Positions 14,500-23,266 of a DNA stretch of 64,000 nucleotides are shown here, piece after piece. The position numbers and the translations under genes were made by a program. Below the pieces are notes generated by a model. The model saw nothing but the letters and a program-made list of their open reading frames with translations, searched no databases and was not told the origin of the DNA. The stretch is from Rhodococcus phenolicus (GTDB taxonomy: Bacteria; Actinomycetota; Actinomycetes; Mycobacteriales; Mycobacteriaceae), in NCBI RefSeq assembly GCF_001646785.1, contig NZ_LRRH01000031.1:62001-126000 (forward strand), given 5' to 3'. The number at the start of each line of letters is the position of its first letter. The stretch's first letter is position 1.

Positions 14500-16497
14500 A
14501 TGGCCGCGAACCGTCTCCGCCACAGCACCTCGCCGTACCTGCAGCAGCACGCCGGCAATCCCGTGCACTGGCGGGAATGGAACGACGAGGCGCTCGCCGA
14601 GGCGCGGGAGCGGGACGTGCCGATCCTGCTGTCCATCGGGTACGCGGCCTGCCACTGGTGTCACGTGATGGCGCACGAGTCGTTCGAGGACGACGCGACC
14701 GCGGCCGTCATGAACGAGAATTTCGTGTGCATCAAGGTCGATCGCGAGGAACGCCCCGACCTCGACGCGGTCTACATGAACGCCACCGTGGCCACCACCG
14801 GGCACGGCGGCTGGCCGATGACGTGCTTCCTCACCGCCGACGGTGCCCCCTTCTACTGCGGCACCTACTACCCGAAGGTCGCACGCAGTGGCGTGCCGTC
14901 GTTCACCGAACTGCTGCACGCCATCACCCACACGTGGCGGACCCGGCGCGACGACGTGGCCCGCGCCGCCGGGGCGGTCGTCGACGAACTGCAGCGCAGC
15001 AGCGCCGGGCTGCCGGCCGGGGCCCGTGCGGTTGACGCGGCACTGCTCGACGTCGCCGCTGCTGCCGTCGCGGCGGACGAGGACCGGACGCACGGAGGAT
15101 TCGGCGGGGCCCCCAAGTTCCCGCCGTCCGCGCTGCTCGAGGGCCTGCTCCGCAGCCACGAACGCAGCGGCTCCGCGGTTACCCTCGCCGTCGTCGAACG
15201 CACCGCCGACGCGATGGCGCGCGGCGGTATCCACGATCGGCTCGCCGGTGGATTCGCTCGCTACAGCGTCGACGCCGCCTGGGTGGTGCCGCACTTCGAG
15301 AAGATGCTCTATGACAACGCGCTGCTGCTCCGGGTGTACGCCCACCTCGCGCGCATCACCGGGTCGGACGCGACGCGGCGGATCGCCGAGGACACCGTCG
15401 GGTTCCTGCTGCGGGATCTGAGCACCGCCGAGGGCTGCTTCGCCTCCGCTCTGGACGCCGACACCGCCGGCGTCGAGGGGCTGACCTACGTGTGGACGCC
15501 GGCGCAGCTGATCGAGGTTCTCGGCCCGGCCGACGGCGCGTGGGCCGCGCAGCTCTTCGAGGTCACCGACACCGGGACGTTCGAGGACGGCGCGTCGGTG
15601 CTGCAACTGCCGTCCGACCCGGACGACGCGGAACGTGCCGAGCACGTCCGTGCCCGCCTGTTCGAGGCCCGGCGGTCCCGTCCCCAACCGGGGCGCGACG
15701 ACAAGGTCGTCACGGCCTGGAACGCGTTCGCGGTCACCGCCCTCGCGGAGGCCGGTGCCGCGTTCGGGCGCGCGGACTGGATCGAGGCCGCGGCGACCTG
15801 CGCGCGCCGCCTCCTGGACCTGCACCTCGTCGACGGCCGGCTGCGCCGCGCGTCGCTCGGCGGTGTCGTCGGCCTTCCGGCCGGCGTGCTCGAGGACCAC
15901 GGCGCGCTCGTCACCGCACTGCTCGCGCTGTATCAGGCGACCGGCGACGCGTCGTGGATCGGTCCGGCCCGCGAACTCGCCGACACCGCGCTCGACCGGT
16001 TCGCCGACCCGCAACGCACGGGCAGCTGGTTCGACACCGCCGACGACGCGGAGACACTCGTCGCCCGGCCGCGCGACCCGATCGACGGCGCCACCCCGTC
16101 CGGAGCCGCGCTCGTCACCGAAGCGCTGCTGACGTTGTCCGCTGTCGTCGAGGACGGCGGCCGTTACCGGGATGCCGCCGACGCCGCGCTCGGCACCGCG
16201 GCCGTCCTGCTCGAACGCGCACCCAGGTCGGCCGGGCACTGGCTGACGGTCGCCGAGGCCGCCGTGAGCGGGCCGATCCAGGTTGCCGTCGTGGGCGGGG
16301 GAGAGCTGCTCGGGGTCGCGCGGCGGAAGGCTCCGGGCGGGTCGCTCGTGGTGGGCGGGGCGCCCGGGTCATCGCCACTGTTCGCCGGTCGGGATCTGGT
16401 GGCCGGGTCGCCGGCCGCCTACGTGTGCCGCGGTTTCGTGTGCGACCTGCCGGTGACCTCGGCGGACAATCTCGTCGAGGCGCTGACCGCGTCCTGA
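14500..16497 (+). CDS. Thioredoxin-domain protein of the DUF255/YyaL family
   Basis: A 665-residue protein. The N-terminal 170 residues are a DUF255 thioredoxin-like domain (NPVHWREW, then the redox motif ACHWCHVMAHESF, then KVDREERPDLDAVYM). The remainder is an alpha/alpha-barrel like those of six-hairpin glycosidases (PHFEKMLYDNALLLRVYA). The family includes human SPATA20; its biochemical function is not established. It lies in the position of Rv1084. The ATG at 14500 begins the conserved MAANRLRHSTSPYLQQHA. A CAGGCT hexamer 6 bases upstream may be a -10. It converges on the TetR gene with 4 bases between stops. Confidence 0.85.
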   Translation: MAANRLRHSTSPYLQQHAGNPVHWREWNDEALAEARERDVPILLSIGYAACHWCHVMAHESFEDDATAAVMNENFVCIKVDREERPDLDAVYMNATVATTGHGGWPMTCFLTADGAPFYCGTYYPKVARSGVPSFTELLHAITHTWRTRRDDVARAAGAVVDELQRSSAGLPAGARAVDAALLDVAAAAVAADEDRTHGGFGGAPKFPPSALLEGLLRSHERSGSAVTLAVVERTADAMARGGIHDRLAGGFARYSVDAAWVVPHFEKMLYDNALLLRVYAHLARITGSDATRRIAEDTVGFLLRDLSTAEGCFASALDADTAGVEGLTYVWTPAQLIEVLGPADGAWAAQLFEVTDTGTFEDGASVLQLPSDPDDAERAEHVRARLFEARRSRPQPGRDDKVVTAWNAFAVTALAEAGAAFGRADWIEAAATCARRLLDLHLVDGRLRRASLGGVVGLPAGVLEDHGALVTALLALYQATGDASWIGPARELADTALDRFADPQRTGSWFDTADDAETLVARPRDPIDGATPSGAALVTEALLTLSAVVEDGGRYRDAADAALGTAAVLLERAPRSAGHWLTVAEAAVSGPIQVAVVGGGELLGVARRKAPGGSLVVGGAPGSSPLFAGRDLVAGSPAAYVCRGFVCDLPVTSADNLVEALTAS

Positions 16498-16501
16498 CCG
16501 C

Positions 16502-17164
16502 TCAGGCCCACGCAGACGCGCCGCGAGCGCTGAGGAAGTCGCCCGCGCTGGTGACCGGGGCTTCGAGCATGCCCGCACACGCGTCGATGAGGAAGTTGGC
16601 GAAGCCGGTCCAGTTGGGGTCGACGTGCTCCCGCTCGACGCGTTCCTCGTAGTCGGCACACGCGTCGACGACCAACCGTCCCAGCAGCCACGACCGCCCG
16701 GTGTACACCGTGTCGGGGAGTTCGGACACGTGTGCCCGGACCCGCTGGGTGAGGTCGTCGATGTCGGGGTTCGTGATGGTGTTCGCGGCGACGGTCGCGA
16801 CCATCGACGGCACCGTTCTCATCTGCTGGAGGAACCGTGCCCGCCAACTGGGAACGGCCAGTGAGGCGAGCTGGTCGGTGAAAGGAAGGACCAAGCAGCT
16901 CAACAGGTCCCGTAGTCCCGGCTCGGGTCCGAGCATGCCGACGAGTTCTCTGCGCCGAGCCCGGGCGTCCTCGGAATACCGCAGCAGAGTGGCGCGCACG
17001 AGTTCGTCCCGGCTCCCGAAGTGGTAGTTCACCGCGGAGTGGTTCGAGTTACCCGCGTGCTCGGCGATGCGCCGGTTCGACACCGCGTCGACCCCGAAGG
17101 TGGCGAACAGTTCTTCTGCGGAATCGAGCAGTGCTCGTCGTGCTTGGTCGCCGTAAGTGCCCAC
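16502..17164 (-). CDS. TetR/AcrR family transcriptional regulator
   Basis: A 220-residue protein with a TetR-type DNA-binding domain at residues 5-60 (FATFGVDAVSNRRIAEHAG, then NYHFGSRDELVRATLLR). The C-terminal half is helical with a Cys/Arg-rich end, and its ligand is unknown. The start is GTG. It is divergent from a duplicated integral membrane protein, so it probably controls that gene; TTTAAGWCA repeats lie in the shared gap. Confidence 0.87.
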   Translation of the reverse strand: MGTYGDQARRALLDSAEELFATFGVDAVSNRRIAEHAGNSNHSAVNYHFGSRDELVRATLLRYSEDARARRRELVGMLGPEPGLRDLLSCLVLPFTDQLASLAVPSWRARFLQQMRTVPSMVATVAANTITNPDIDDLTQRVRAHVSELPDTVYTGRSWLLGRLVVDACADYEERVEREHVDPNWTGFANFLIDACAGMLEAPVTSAGDFLSARGASAWA

Positions 17165-17253
17165 GGTGGTTCCCGCCGCCTTTCTCTCGCTCGGGTCACC
17201 AGTGTGCCCCGTGGCCGGGTGGGACGAAGGTCACCACGACTCGGCTTGATCAG

Positions 17254-17284
17254 TTTAAGACACCCGGCGTAACTTTTTAAGTCA
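17254..17284. promoter_or_regulatory. Candidate operator repeats upstream of the duplicated membrane protein
   Basis: TTTAAGACA (17254-17262) and TTTAAGTCA (17276-17284) are direct repeats 22 bases apart in an AT-rich patch of the TetR/membrane-protein divergent gap. Their role as promoter elements or regulator sites is inferred from position. Confidence 0.35.
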
Positions 17285-17361
17285 GTTAGCGTATTTCCCC
17301 TACGGCACCGGCACGGGGGAGCAGCCGGTCCGCCGCCCGAGGGCTATCGAGGAGTTCCGAA

Positions 17362-19443
17362 GTGACAGACACCATCGCGTCCGAGAAGAACAGCCCGCCG
17401 GGAGGTGAACCCACCGAGGCCGACCTCGACCGCGCGCGCAAGGAACACATCGGCCGCTACGTGGCGATGATCCTGCTGCCCTTCGTGATGGTCTCGATGA
17501 TGATCACCGGGTACCTGGCTGCGATGCACTCGCCGGCTCCCAACAACATGCCGATCGCGGTCGCCGGGCAGGTACAGCAGGCGGGTGGGTTCGCCCGGGC
17601 GCTCGAGGACGCGGATCCCGATGCCGTGGACGTCCGGGTCGTCGCGACCGACGCCGAGGTGCGCGACCTCGTGCTGGCACGCGAGGTCGCGGGCGCGGTC
17701 TCGTTCTCGGACAACGGCAAGGCCACGGTGTACACCGCGGGTGCTGCGGGGGCGTCGCAGGCGTCCATGGTCAACGGCCTGCTCGCCCCGCAGGTGATCG
17801 GACAGGGACTCGACCTCGTCGTCGAGGACCTCGCCCCGCTCCCGGAGCACGACACGGCCGGACTGGCGGCGATGTTCATGGCCACCGCCTTGATGCTCGC
17901 GGGATACATGCCCCTGAGCATCATGCTGTCGAACTCTCCGGAACTGTTGCGGATCCGCCGCGTCGTCCCGTTGCTGGCGGGCTGGTCGGCCCTGATCGCC
18001 GCACTCGTGTGGTTCGTCGCGGGCCCGGTTCTCGGTGCGATCGAGGGCAACACCGCGACCGTGCTGGGCATCTGCTGGCTCTCGGTGTTCGCGGTCGGAT
18101 CGGTGCAGTTGTTCCTCACCCGGATCCTGGGACCGATGGCCGTCCTGGTGGGCATGCTCTTCCTGATGGTGCTCGGCGTACCGGCATCCAACATGGGTAT
18201 GTCGGTGCACGCCCTCCCGTCGTTGTACGCGACGCTGCACGGCTTCCTGCCGACAGCGGCCGCGGGTGAATCGTTGCGCTCGGTGCTGTACTTCGACGGC
18301 AACGGTCTCGGCGGGCACCTCGTGGTCCTCGCCATCGGGGCCGTGCTCGCCCTCGCCGCAACCGTGGGCGTCGACGCCCTCAAGCGTCGCCGCAACCCCG
18401 ACGCCGGTGATCCCGAGGTGACACTGCCGTCGCTGACTGCGGGTCCGCGTCCCACGAGCAACCGCGTCCGCTACATCACCCTCGCGTTCTTCCCGCTGGG
18501 CATGGTCGTGATGATGCTGTCGGTCATGCTCGGCGCGATGTACCAGCCCGCCCCGCGGGACATGCCCGTCACCGTGGTCGCCGCGACGACCGAACAGGCC
18601 GAACAGGTTGTCGCCGGTCTCGAGCAGAACATGAGCGGGCTGTTCGACCTGCGCGCGTCCGACTCGATCGACGACGCACGTGCCGACGTCGAGGACCGCA
18701 CGGTCGTCGCCGCGTACGTCCTGCCCTCCGCGACGTCACCGACCGCGACCCTGATCACCAGCGAGGCGGCCGGCATGAGCCAGCAGCAGGTGGTGTCGAC
18801 GGTGTTCGGGCAGGTCGCGGCCGGCTCGCAGATGCCGCTCACCACCGAGAACATCACGCCGCTGCCGGGTTCCGACTCGATGGGCACGGTGACGCTCTAC
18901 GTCGCGATGGGCTGGATCATGTCCGGATTCATGCTCGTCGTCGTGGCCGGCAGCGCCCAGCCCGCCGCGATGCGCCTGCGCCGGTTGGTGCCCATCGCCG
19001 CCGGTTGGTCGGTCTTCATGTCCGCCGTGATCTGGCTGATCGCCGATCCGATCGTCGGTGCCGTCGACGGGCACTTCCTGCCGCTGTTCGGCACGGGAGT
19101 GGTCGCGATCTTCGCGACCGCGATGTTCACCGCGGTCCCGGCGCGGCTGTTCGGGCTGCTCGCGGTGCTTCCCGCCGTGGGCATCCTGATGTTCCTCGGT
19201 GTCCCGGCGTCGAACGGCGCGATGTCGATGTACATGACGCCGGAGATCTTCCGGTTCCTGCACGGCGTGCTCCCGATGCCGGCGGCGGTCGAGTCCGTCC
19301 GGTCGATCCTGTACTTCGGCGGCGACACGGTCGGCAGCCACCTGCTCACCCTCGCGATCTGGGGTCTGGTGTCGTTGCTGTGCGTCGCGGCGATCGACGC
19401 CGTGCGGGGCCGGAAGGAATCCGTGAAGGAGATCGACGCCTGA
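17362..19443 (+). CDS. Internally duplicated membrane protein, YhgE/Pip or ABC-2-like
   Basis: A 693-residue integral membrane protein made of two homologous halves (about 35-355 and 370-685). Each half has a TM helix, an extracytoplasmic domain opening AxxxxPAPxxMPxxV, then about five TM helices. Paired segments are GVPASNMGMSVHALPS with GVPASNGAMSMYMTPE, and GESLRSVLYFDG with VESVRSILYFGG. The layout resembles YhgE/Pip or ABC-2-type membrane proteins, which usually hold one such unit. No ATPase gene is adjacent, so energy coupling is unclear. GTG start at 17362 with GAGGAG upstream. Probably controlled by the divergent TetR; efflux is a guess. Confidence 0.75.
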   Translation: MTDTIASEKNSPPGGEPTEADLDRARKEHIGRYVAMILLPFVMVSMMITGYLAAMHSPAPNNMPIAVAGQVQQAGGFARALEDADPDAVDVRVVATDAEVRDLVLAREVAGAVSFSDNGKATVYTAGAAGASQASMVNGLLAPQVIGQGLDLVVEDLAPLPEHDTAGLAAMFMATALMLAGYMPLSIMLSNSPELLRIRRVVPLLAGWSALIAALVWFVAGPVLGAIEGNTATVLGICWLSVFAVGSVQLFLTRILGPMAVLVGMLFLMVLGVPASNMGMSVHALPSLYATLHGFLPTAAAGESLRSVLYFDGNGLGGHLVVLAIGAVLALAATVGVDALKRRRNPDAGDPEVTLPSLTAGPRPTSNRVRYITLAFFPLGMVVMMLSVMLGAMYQPAPRDMPVTVVAATTEQAEQVVAGLEQNMSGLFDLRASDSIDDARADVEDRTVVAAYVLPSATSPTATLITSEAAGMSQQQVVSTVFGQVAAGSQMPLTTENITPLPGSDSMGTVTLYVAMGWIMSGFMLVVVAGSAQPAAMRLRRLVPIAAGWSVFMSAVIWLIADPIVGAVDGHFLPLFGTGVVAIFATAMFTAVPARLFGLLAVLPAVGILMFLGVPASNGAMSMYMTPEIFRFLHGVLPMPAAVESVRSILYFGGDTVGSHLLTLAIWGLVSLLCVAAIDAVRGRKESVKEIDA

Positions 19444-19464
19444 TCCGAAGGGCCCCGACACCGA

Positions 19465-19501
19465 CTCACCCCGGCCGGCGCATCCCGCCGGCCGGGGTGA
19501 G
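19465..19501. terminator. Terminator hairpin between convergent genes
   Basis: A perfect 16-bp stem (CTCACCCCGGCCGGCG and complement) with a 5-base loop, between the duplicated membrane protein gene and the convergent MscS gene. Confidence 0.8.
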
Positions 19502-19513
19502 TGTGTCAGTGCT

Positions 19514-20431
19514 TCAGGACGAGTGGGCGGGAGCTGCCACCAGGGAGGGCGACTCGATGCCGTCGGATTCGAACGCCTCGAGTACCGCGCGGGTGAGGGT
19601 GCGGCGCACACCCCACTGTTTGCCGGCCCGCACGCGCACGGTCAGGCGCAGCGTCACGGAGCCGGCGGTGACGGAGTTGACGCCGAGCAACTCCGGCTCG
19701 TCGAGCACATCCGGCGCGATGTCGTCGGCTTCCACCCGGTCGAGCACCGCGCGCAGCGCCACCCGGCACGCCCGGTCGACGTTCGTCGTCGGAGCGATCG
19801 GAACGTCGACCACGGCCACGGCGTGGCCCTGGCTCATGTTGCCGACGCGCAGGATCTCACCGTTGCGGCAGTACCAGAGAGTGCCGTCGATGTCGCGGAT
19901 CGTGGTCACCCGCAGCCCGACCGATTCGACGGTGCCGACCGCGTCGCCGACGTCGACCACGTCGCCCACGCCGTACTGGTCCTCGAGCAGCATGAACATG
20001 CCGGAGATGAAGTCGCGGACCAGGTTCTGTGCGCCGAAACCGAGGGCGACACCGGCGATACCGGCCGAGGCGATGAACGGGGCGACGTTGAAGCCGAGCC
20101 GGTCGAGGGTCTGCAGGACCACCCAGATCAGCACGACGATCGAGACACCCGATTTGAGAACCGAGCCGATCGTCCGGGCTCGCTGGGCGCGACGTTCGCG
20201 CGCGGCCGGGTCGCCGTTGATCCTGCCGGTGCGGTCCTGCAGGGGACGCAGGATCGACCGTCTGGGCGGCCGGCCGGGATCGCGGGGCAGTGTCGCGCGG
20301 TCGATCAGCTTGTGCAGCGCGAATCTGAGCACGATCGCCACGGCGATGTAACTCGCGATCGCGAGCGGCTTGTGGATCAGCCACTCGCGATTCGTCTCGG
20401 TCAGTTCGAAGGCAAGAAGCGAGATGGACAT
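19514..20431 (-). CDS. mscS: Small-conductance mechanosensitive channel, MscS family
   Basis: A 305-residue membrane protein. It has TM segments near residues 20-38 and 95-112. The pore-lining TM3 and beta-domain junction carry the family signature (SAGIAGVALGFGAQNLVRDF, then GMFMLLEDQYGVGDVVDVG). The C-terminal cytoplasmic domain follows (VPIAPTTNVDRA). MscS channels release solutes on hypo-osmotic shock. I chose the ATG at 20431; the reading frame is open further upstream but runs antisense through trhA there. It is followed downstream by a terminator. Confidence 0.88.
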   Translation of the reverse strand: MSISLLAFELTETNREWLIHKPLAIASYIAVAIVLRFALHKLIDRATLPRDPGRPPRRSILRPLQDRTGRINGDPAARERRAQRARTIGSVLKSGVSIVVLIWVVLQTLDRLGFNVAPFIASAGIAGVALGFGAQNLVRDFISGMFMLLEDQYGVGDVVDVGDAVGTVESVGLRVTTIRDIDGTLWYCRNGEILRVGNMSQGHAVAVVDVPIAPTTNVDRACRVALRAVLDRVEADDIAPDVLDEPELLGVNSVTAGSVTLRLTVRVRAGKQWGVRRTLTRAVLEAFESDGIESPSLVAAPAHSS

Positions 20432-20496
20432 TGCCCGCGACGTTACCGAAATGTGTCTGTTCGCGGGCGATCCGGCAACCCGGCCTGTCGGGCGAA

Positions 20497-21165
20497 TCAG
20501 GCGAAGACGACAAGCCACACCGCGACGGCGTGGCACAGCGCGGCGAGCACGGTCGCGGCGTGGAAGAACTCGTGGTGACCGAACGTGTGCGGCCACGGGT
20601 TCGGCCATTTCGTCGCGTACAGCACCGCGCCGACGCTGTAGAGGATGCCGCCGATCAGCAGGAGCAGCATCGGGACGAGCCCGGCCTCGTCGACGACCGT
20701 GCCCGCGACCGGGACGATCGCCCAGCCGAGCAGCAGATACAGGGGCACGCCGACCCAGCGAGGTGCGGTCGGCCACAACATCTTCAGTGCCACACCGGCC
20801 AGGGCGCCCGACCACACGACGATCAGGAGCGTGCGGCCGGTGTCCGGTGGGAGGGCGAGGGTCGCGAACGGTGTGTAACTGCCGGCGATGAACAGGAAGA
20901 TCATCGAGTGGTCGGCGCGCTTCATCCACATGCGCGCCCGGGGATCGTGCCAGTGCACCCGGTGATAGAGCGCGCTGACCCCGAACACCCCGCACACCGT
21001 CAGGCTGTAGATCGCGGTGGCGATGCCCGCCGGCGGTTCGGCGACCGTTGCGGCGAGGGTGACCAGCACGATGCCGGCGACCACCGACACCGCGAACGCC
21101 CACAGGTGGATCCATCCGCGCATGCGCGGTTTGACCGGCAGTTCGTCGATCCCGAATACCGCCAT
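20497..21165 (-). CDS. trhA: Hemolysin III family / TrhA-type membrane protein
   Basis: A 222-residue protein with seven hydrophobic helices and the PAQR/HlyIII metal-site residues: SALYHRVHWHD, DHSMIFLFIAGSYTP, and HHEFFHAATV near the C-terminus. The family is widespread; a general role in membrane homeostasis has been proposed. The ATG at 21165 has a GGGGG tract upstream; an upstream alternative start lies at 21204. It occupies the position of Rv1085c, divergent from the isoprenyl transferase. Confidence 0.87.
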   Translation of the reverse strand: MAVFGIDELPVKPRMRGWIHLWAFAVSVVAGIVLVTLAATVAEPPAGIATAIYSLTVCGVFGVSALYHRVHWHDPRARMWMKRADHSMIFLFIAGSYTPFATLALPPDTGRTLLIVVWSGALAGVALKMLWPTAPRWVGVPLYLLLGWAIVPVAGTVVDEAGLVPMLLLLIGGILYSVGAVLYATKWPNPWPHTFGHHEFFHAATVLAALCHAVAVWLVVFA

Positions 21166-21325
21166 GAACCGGACCCCCTTCGTACCATTCGGTAACCTAC
21201 GCAACCGTAGGTTTCGGCTCGGGCGTCACGTTACCCCTGTGCCTCCCGCGACGGGTGTGGGTGTGACCACCGTCGCGACCGGAGCGTCGGGGGGCGCGTA
21301 GTGTGACTCCCGTGGTGATTTCGGG

Positions 21326-22093
21326 GTGAATGTGCGCGGGGTGTTGTACGAACTCTACGAACGGCGTCTACTGCGCCAACTCGACGGTGCACAGCACCCG
21401 CGGCACGTCGCCGTCATGTGCGACGGCAACCGCCGCTGGGCCCGGGAGAACGGCTTCACCGACGTCAGCCACGGTCACCGCGCCGGGGCCCGAAAGATCG
21501 CCGAACTGCTCCACTGGTGCGACGCGGCGGGTATCGAAACCGCGACGATCTACCTGCTGTCCACCGAGAACCTGCGCCGCGAACCCGAGGAACTCGAAGT
21601 CCTGCTCGAGATCATCACCGACGTCGTCGAGGAGATCTCCGGACCCGAGCAGAACTGGAGCGTCAAGATCGTCGGCACGCTGGAACTGCTGCCCGACGAA
21701 CAGGCACGCCGGCTCAGCGAGGCCGCGTGCCGCACTGCCGGGCGCACCGGCACCCACGTCAACGTCGCTGTCGGCTACGGCGGGCGGCAGGAGATCGTCG
21801 ACGCGGTCCAGTCGCTGCTGCGTGAGCGGCAGGTCGCCGGACTGTCCGGCGAGGACCTGATCGACGCCGTCACCGTCGATGCCGTCGACGGGCATCTCTA
21901 CACTTCCGGTCAGCCCGACCCCGATCTCGTCATCCGAACCTCGGGGGAGCAGCGGCTGTCCGGATTCCTGCTGTGGCAGAGCGCCTATTCGGAGATCTGG
22001 TTCACCGAGGCGTACTGGCCGGAGTTCCGCCGCGTCGACTTCCTGCGCGCGCTCCGCGATTTCGCCGCGCGTCACCGTCGCTTCGGGGCGTAG
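21326..22093 (+). CDS. Short-chain cis-isoprenyl diphosphate synthase (Rv1086-like)
   Basis: A 255-residue cis-prenyltransferase of the UppS family. The catalytic Asp is D33 in AVMCDGNRRWA. Further family blocks are YLLSTENLRREPEEL, VAVGYGGRQEIVDA and PDLVIRTSGEQRLSGFLLWQSAYSE. Position beside hemolysin III, and my recollection of the Rv1086 sequence, point to the Z-farnesyl diphosphate synthase branch, which feeds decaprenyl phosphate synthesis for the mycolyl-arabinogalactan wall. Chain length cannot be proved from sequence. The start is GTG at 21326. A perfect hairpin follows the stop. Confidence 0.88.
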   Translation: MNVRGVLYELYERRLLRQLDGAQHPRHVAVMCDGNRRWARENGFTDVSHGHRAGARKIAELLHWCDAAGIETATIYLLSTENLRREPEELEVLLEIITDVVEEISGPEQNWSVKIVGTLELLPDEQARRLSEAACRTAGRTGTHVNVAVGYGGRQEIVDAVQSLLRERQVAGLSGEDLIDAVTVDAVDGHLYTSGQPDPDLVIRTSGEQRLSGFLLWQSAYSEIWFTEAYWPEFRRVDFLRALRDFAARHRRFGA

Positions 22094-22106
22094 CCGCACC
22101 CGTGCC

Positions 22107-22148
22107 CGTGCGCGTTTCCGGTAGCAGCCGCTACCGGAAACGCGCACG
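22107..22148. terminator. Perfect 19-bp hairpin terminator, related to 907-950
   Basis: CGTGCGCGTTTCCGGTAGC and its exact complement flank the 4-base loop AGCC. It sits between the convergent isoprenyl transferase gene and coaA. The right arm (22130-22148) differs at one base from the right arm of the hairpin at 927-945. Confidence 0.85.
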
Positions 22149-22159
22149 AGGGCCGGGGG

Positions 22160-23092
22160 TCAGAGCTTGCGCAGGCGCAGCCGGTTGATCGCGTGATCGG
22201 CGTCCTTGCGCAGCACCAGCGTGGCGCGCGGACGGGTCGGCAGGATGTTCTCGACCAGATTCGGCAGGTTGATCGAGTGCCAGATCTCCTTGGCCGCGTT
22301 CACCGCATCGCGATCGGACAGGTTCGCGTAGTGGTGGAAGTGCGCGTCCGGATTCGCGAACGACGTGTTGCGCAGCGCGAGAAACCGGTCCACATACCAC
22401 TTCTCGATGTCCTCGATCCGGGCATCGACATAGATCGAGAAGTCGAACAGGTCCGAGACCATCAGCCGCGGACCGGTCTGCAGGACGTTGAGACCCTCGA
22501 TGATCAGGATGTCCGGCTGCCGGATCACGTGGTACTGCCCGGGAATCACGTCGTACGAGATGTGCGAGTACACCGGCGCCGCGACCTCCGCGGCTCCCGA
22601 CTTGACCTCGGTCACGAAGCGCAGCAGCTTCCTGCGGTCGTAGCTCTCCGGGAAACCCTTGCGGTGCATGATGTTCCGACGCATCAGTTCCTTCGTCGGA
22701 TACAGGAACCCGTCGGTGGTGACCAGGTCGACCCGTGGATGATGCTCCCACCGTGCCAGCAGCGCCTGCAGCACGCGGGCGGTGGTGGACTTGCCGACGG
22801 CGACCGATCCGGCGACCCCGATCACGAACGGCACCTGATGGTCGGGGTGCTTCTCCCCGAGGAACGTCGCGGTCGCGGCGAACAACCGCTGCCGGGCCGC
22901 GACCTGGAGGTGGATCAACCGCGACAGCGGCAGATACACCTCGGCGACCTCCGCGAGATCGATCTGCTCGCCGAGGCCGCGCAGGCCGATCAGTTCGTCC
23001 TCCGTGAGCACCAGCGGCGTCGACTTGCGCAGCGTCCGCCACTGCTTGCGGTCGAACTCGACGTACGGGCTCGGCTCGCTCAGACGTGCCAT
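22160..23092 (-). CDS. coaA: Type I pantothenate kinase
   Basis: A 310-residue enzyme that phosphorylates pantothenate in the first and controlling step of CoA synthesis. The P-loop is [12 protein letters not shown] (92-103, K101). Type I hallmarks include [21 protein letters not shown] and the C-terminal [15 protein letters not shown]. The start at 23092 gives [18 protein letters not shown], matching the mycobacterial CoaA N-terminus as I recall it. The frame is open upstream without family similarity. Confidence 0.95.
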   Translation of the reverse strand: MARLSEPSPYVEFDRKQWRTLRKSTPLVLTEDELIGLRGLGEQIDLAEVAEVYLPLSRLIHLQVAARQRLFAATATFLGEKHPDHQVPFVIGVAGSVAVGKSTTARVLQALLARWEHHPRVDLVTTDGFLYPTKELMRRNIMHRKGFPESYDRRKLLRFVTEVKSGAAEVAAPVYSHISYDVIPGQYHVIRQPDILIIEGLNVLQTGPRLMVSDLFDFSIYVDARIEDIEKWYVDRFLALRNTSFANPDAHFHHYANLSDRDAVNAAKEIWHSINLPNLVENILPTRPRATLVLRKDADHAINRLRLRKL

Positions 23093-23252
23093 CGGCACGA
23101 CCCTTCCGCGGCGAGCGAACCGGCGGCACAGCCCGGGAGCGGCTTGCGACGAAGGAAGTCCATGCACCGAATTGTGCGCGCTGCCACAGGGGCGCGTCCG
23201 CCCGGGTCCCGGATCGGAGTGTCCGCTCACGCCGCGTCGCAGCGTGAGCGAC

Positions 23253-23258
23253 TAATGT
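23253..23258 (+). promoter_or_regulatory. Candidate -10 hexamer TAATGT for the DUF885 gene
   Basis: TAATGT ends 8 bases before the ATG at 23267 and overlaps the alternative ATG at 23255. It therefore supports the later start and a leaderless transcript. Confidence 0.4.
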
Positions 23259-23266
23259 TCCGAGAC

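Noticed and set aside
19514-21115. A single long minus-strand reading joining MscS to upstream sequence
   Set aside because: The part above 20431 runs out of frame through the hemolysin III gene and has no channel similarity; the MscS family start fits 20431.
22193-23266. Long 5' extension of the DUF885 frame
   Set aside because: This part is antisense to coaA, whose P-loop and family motifs are unambiguous.
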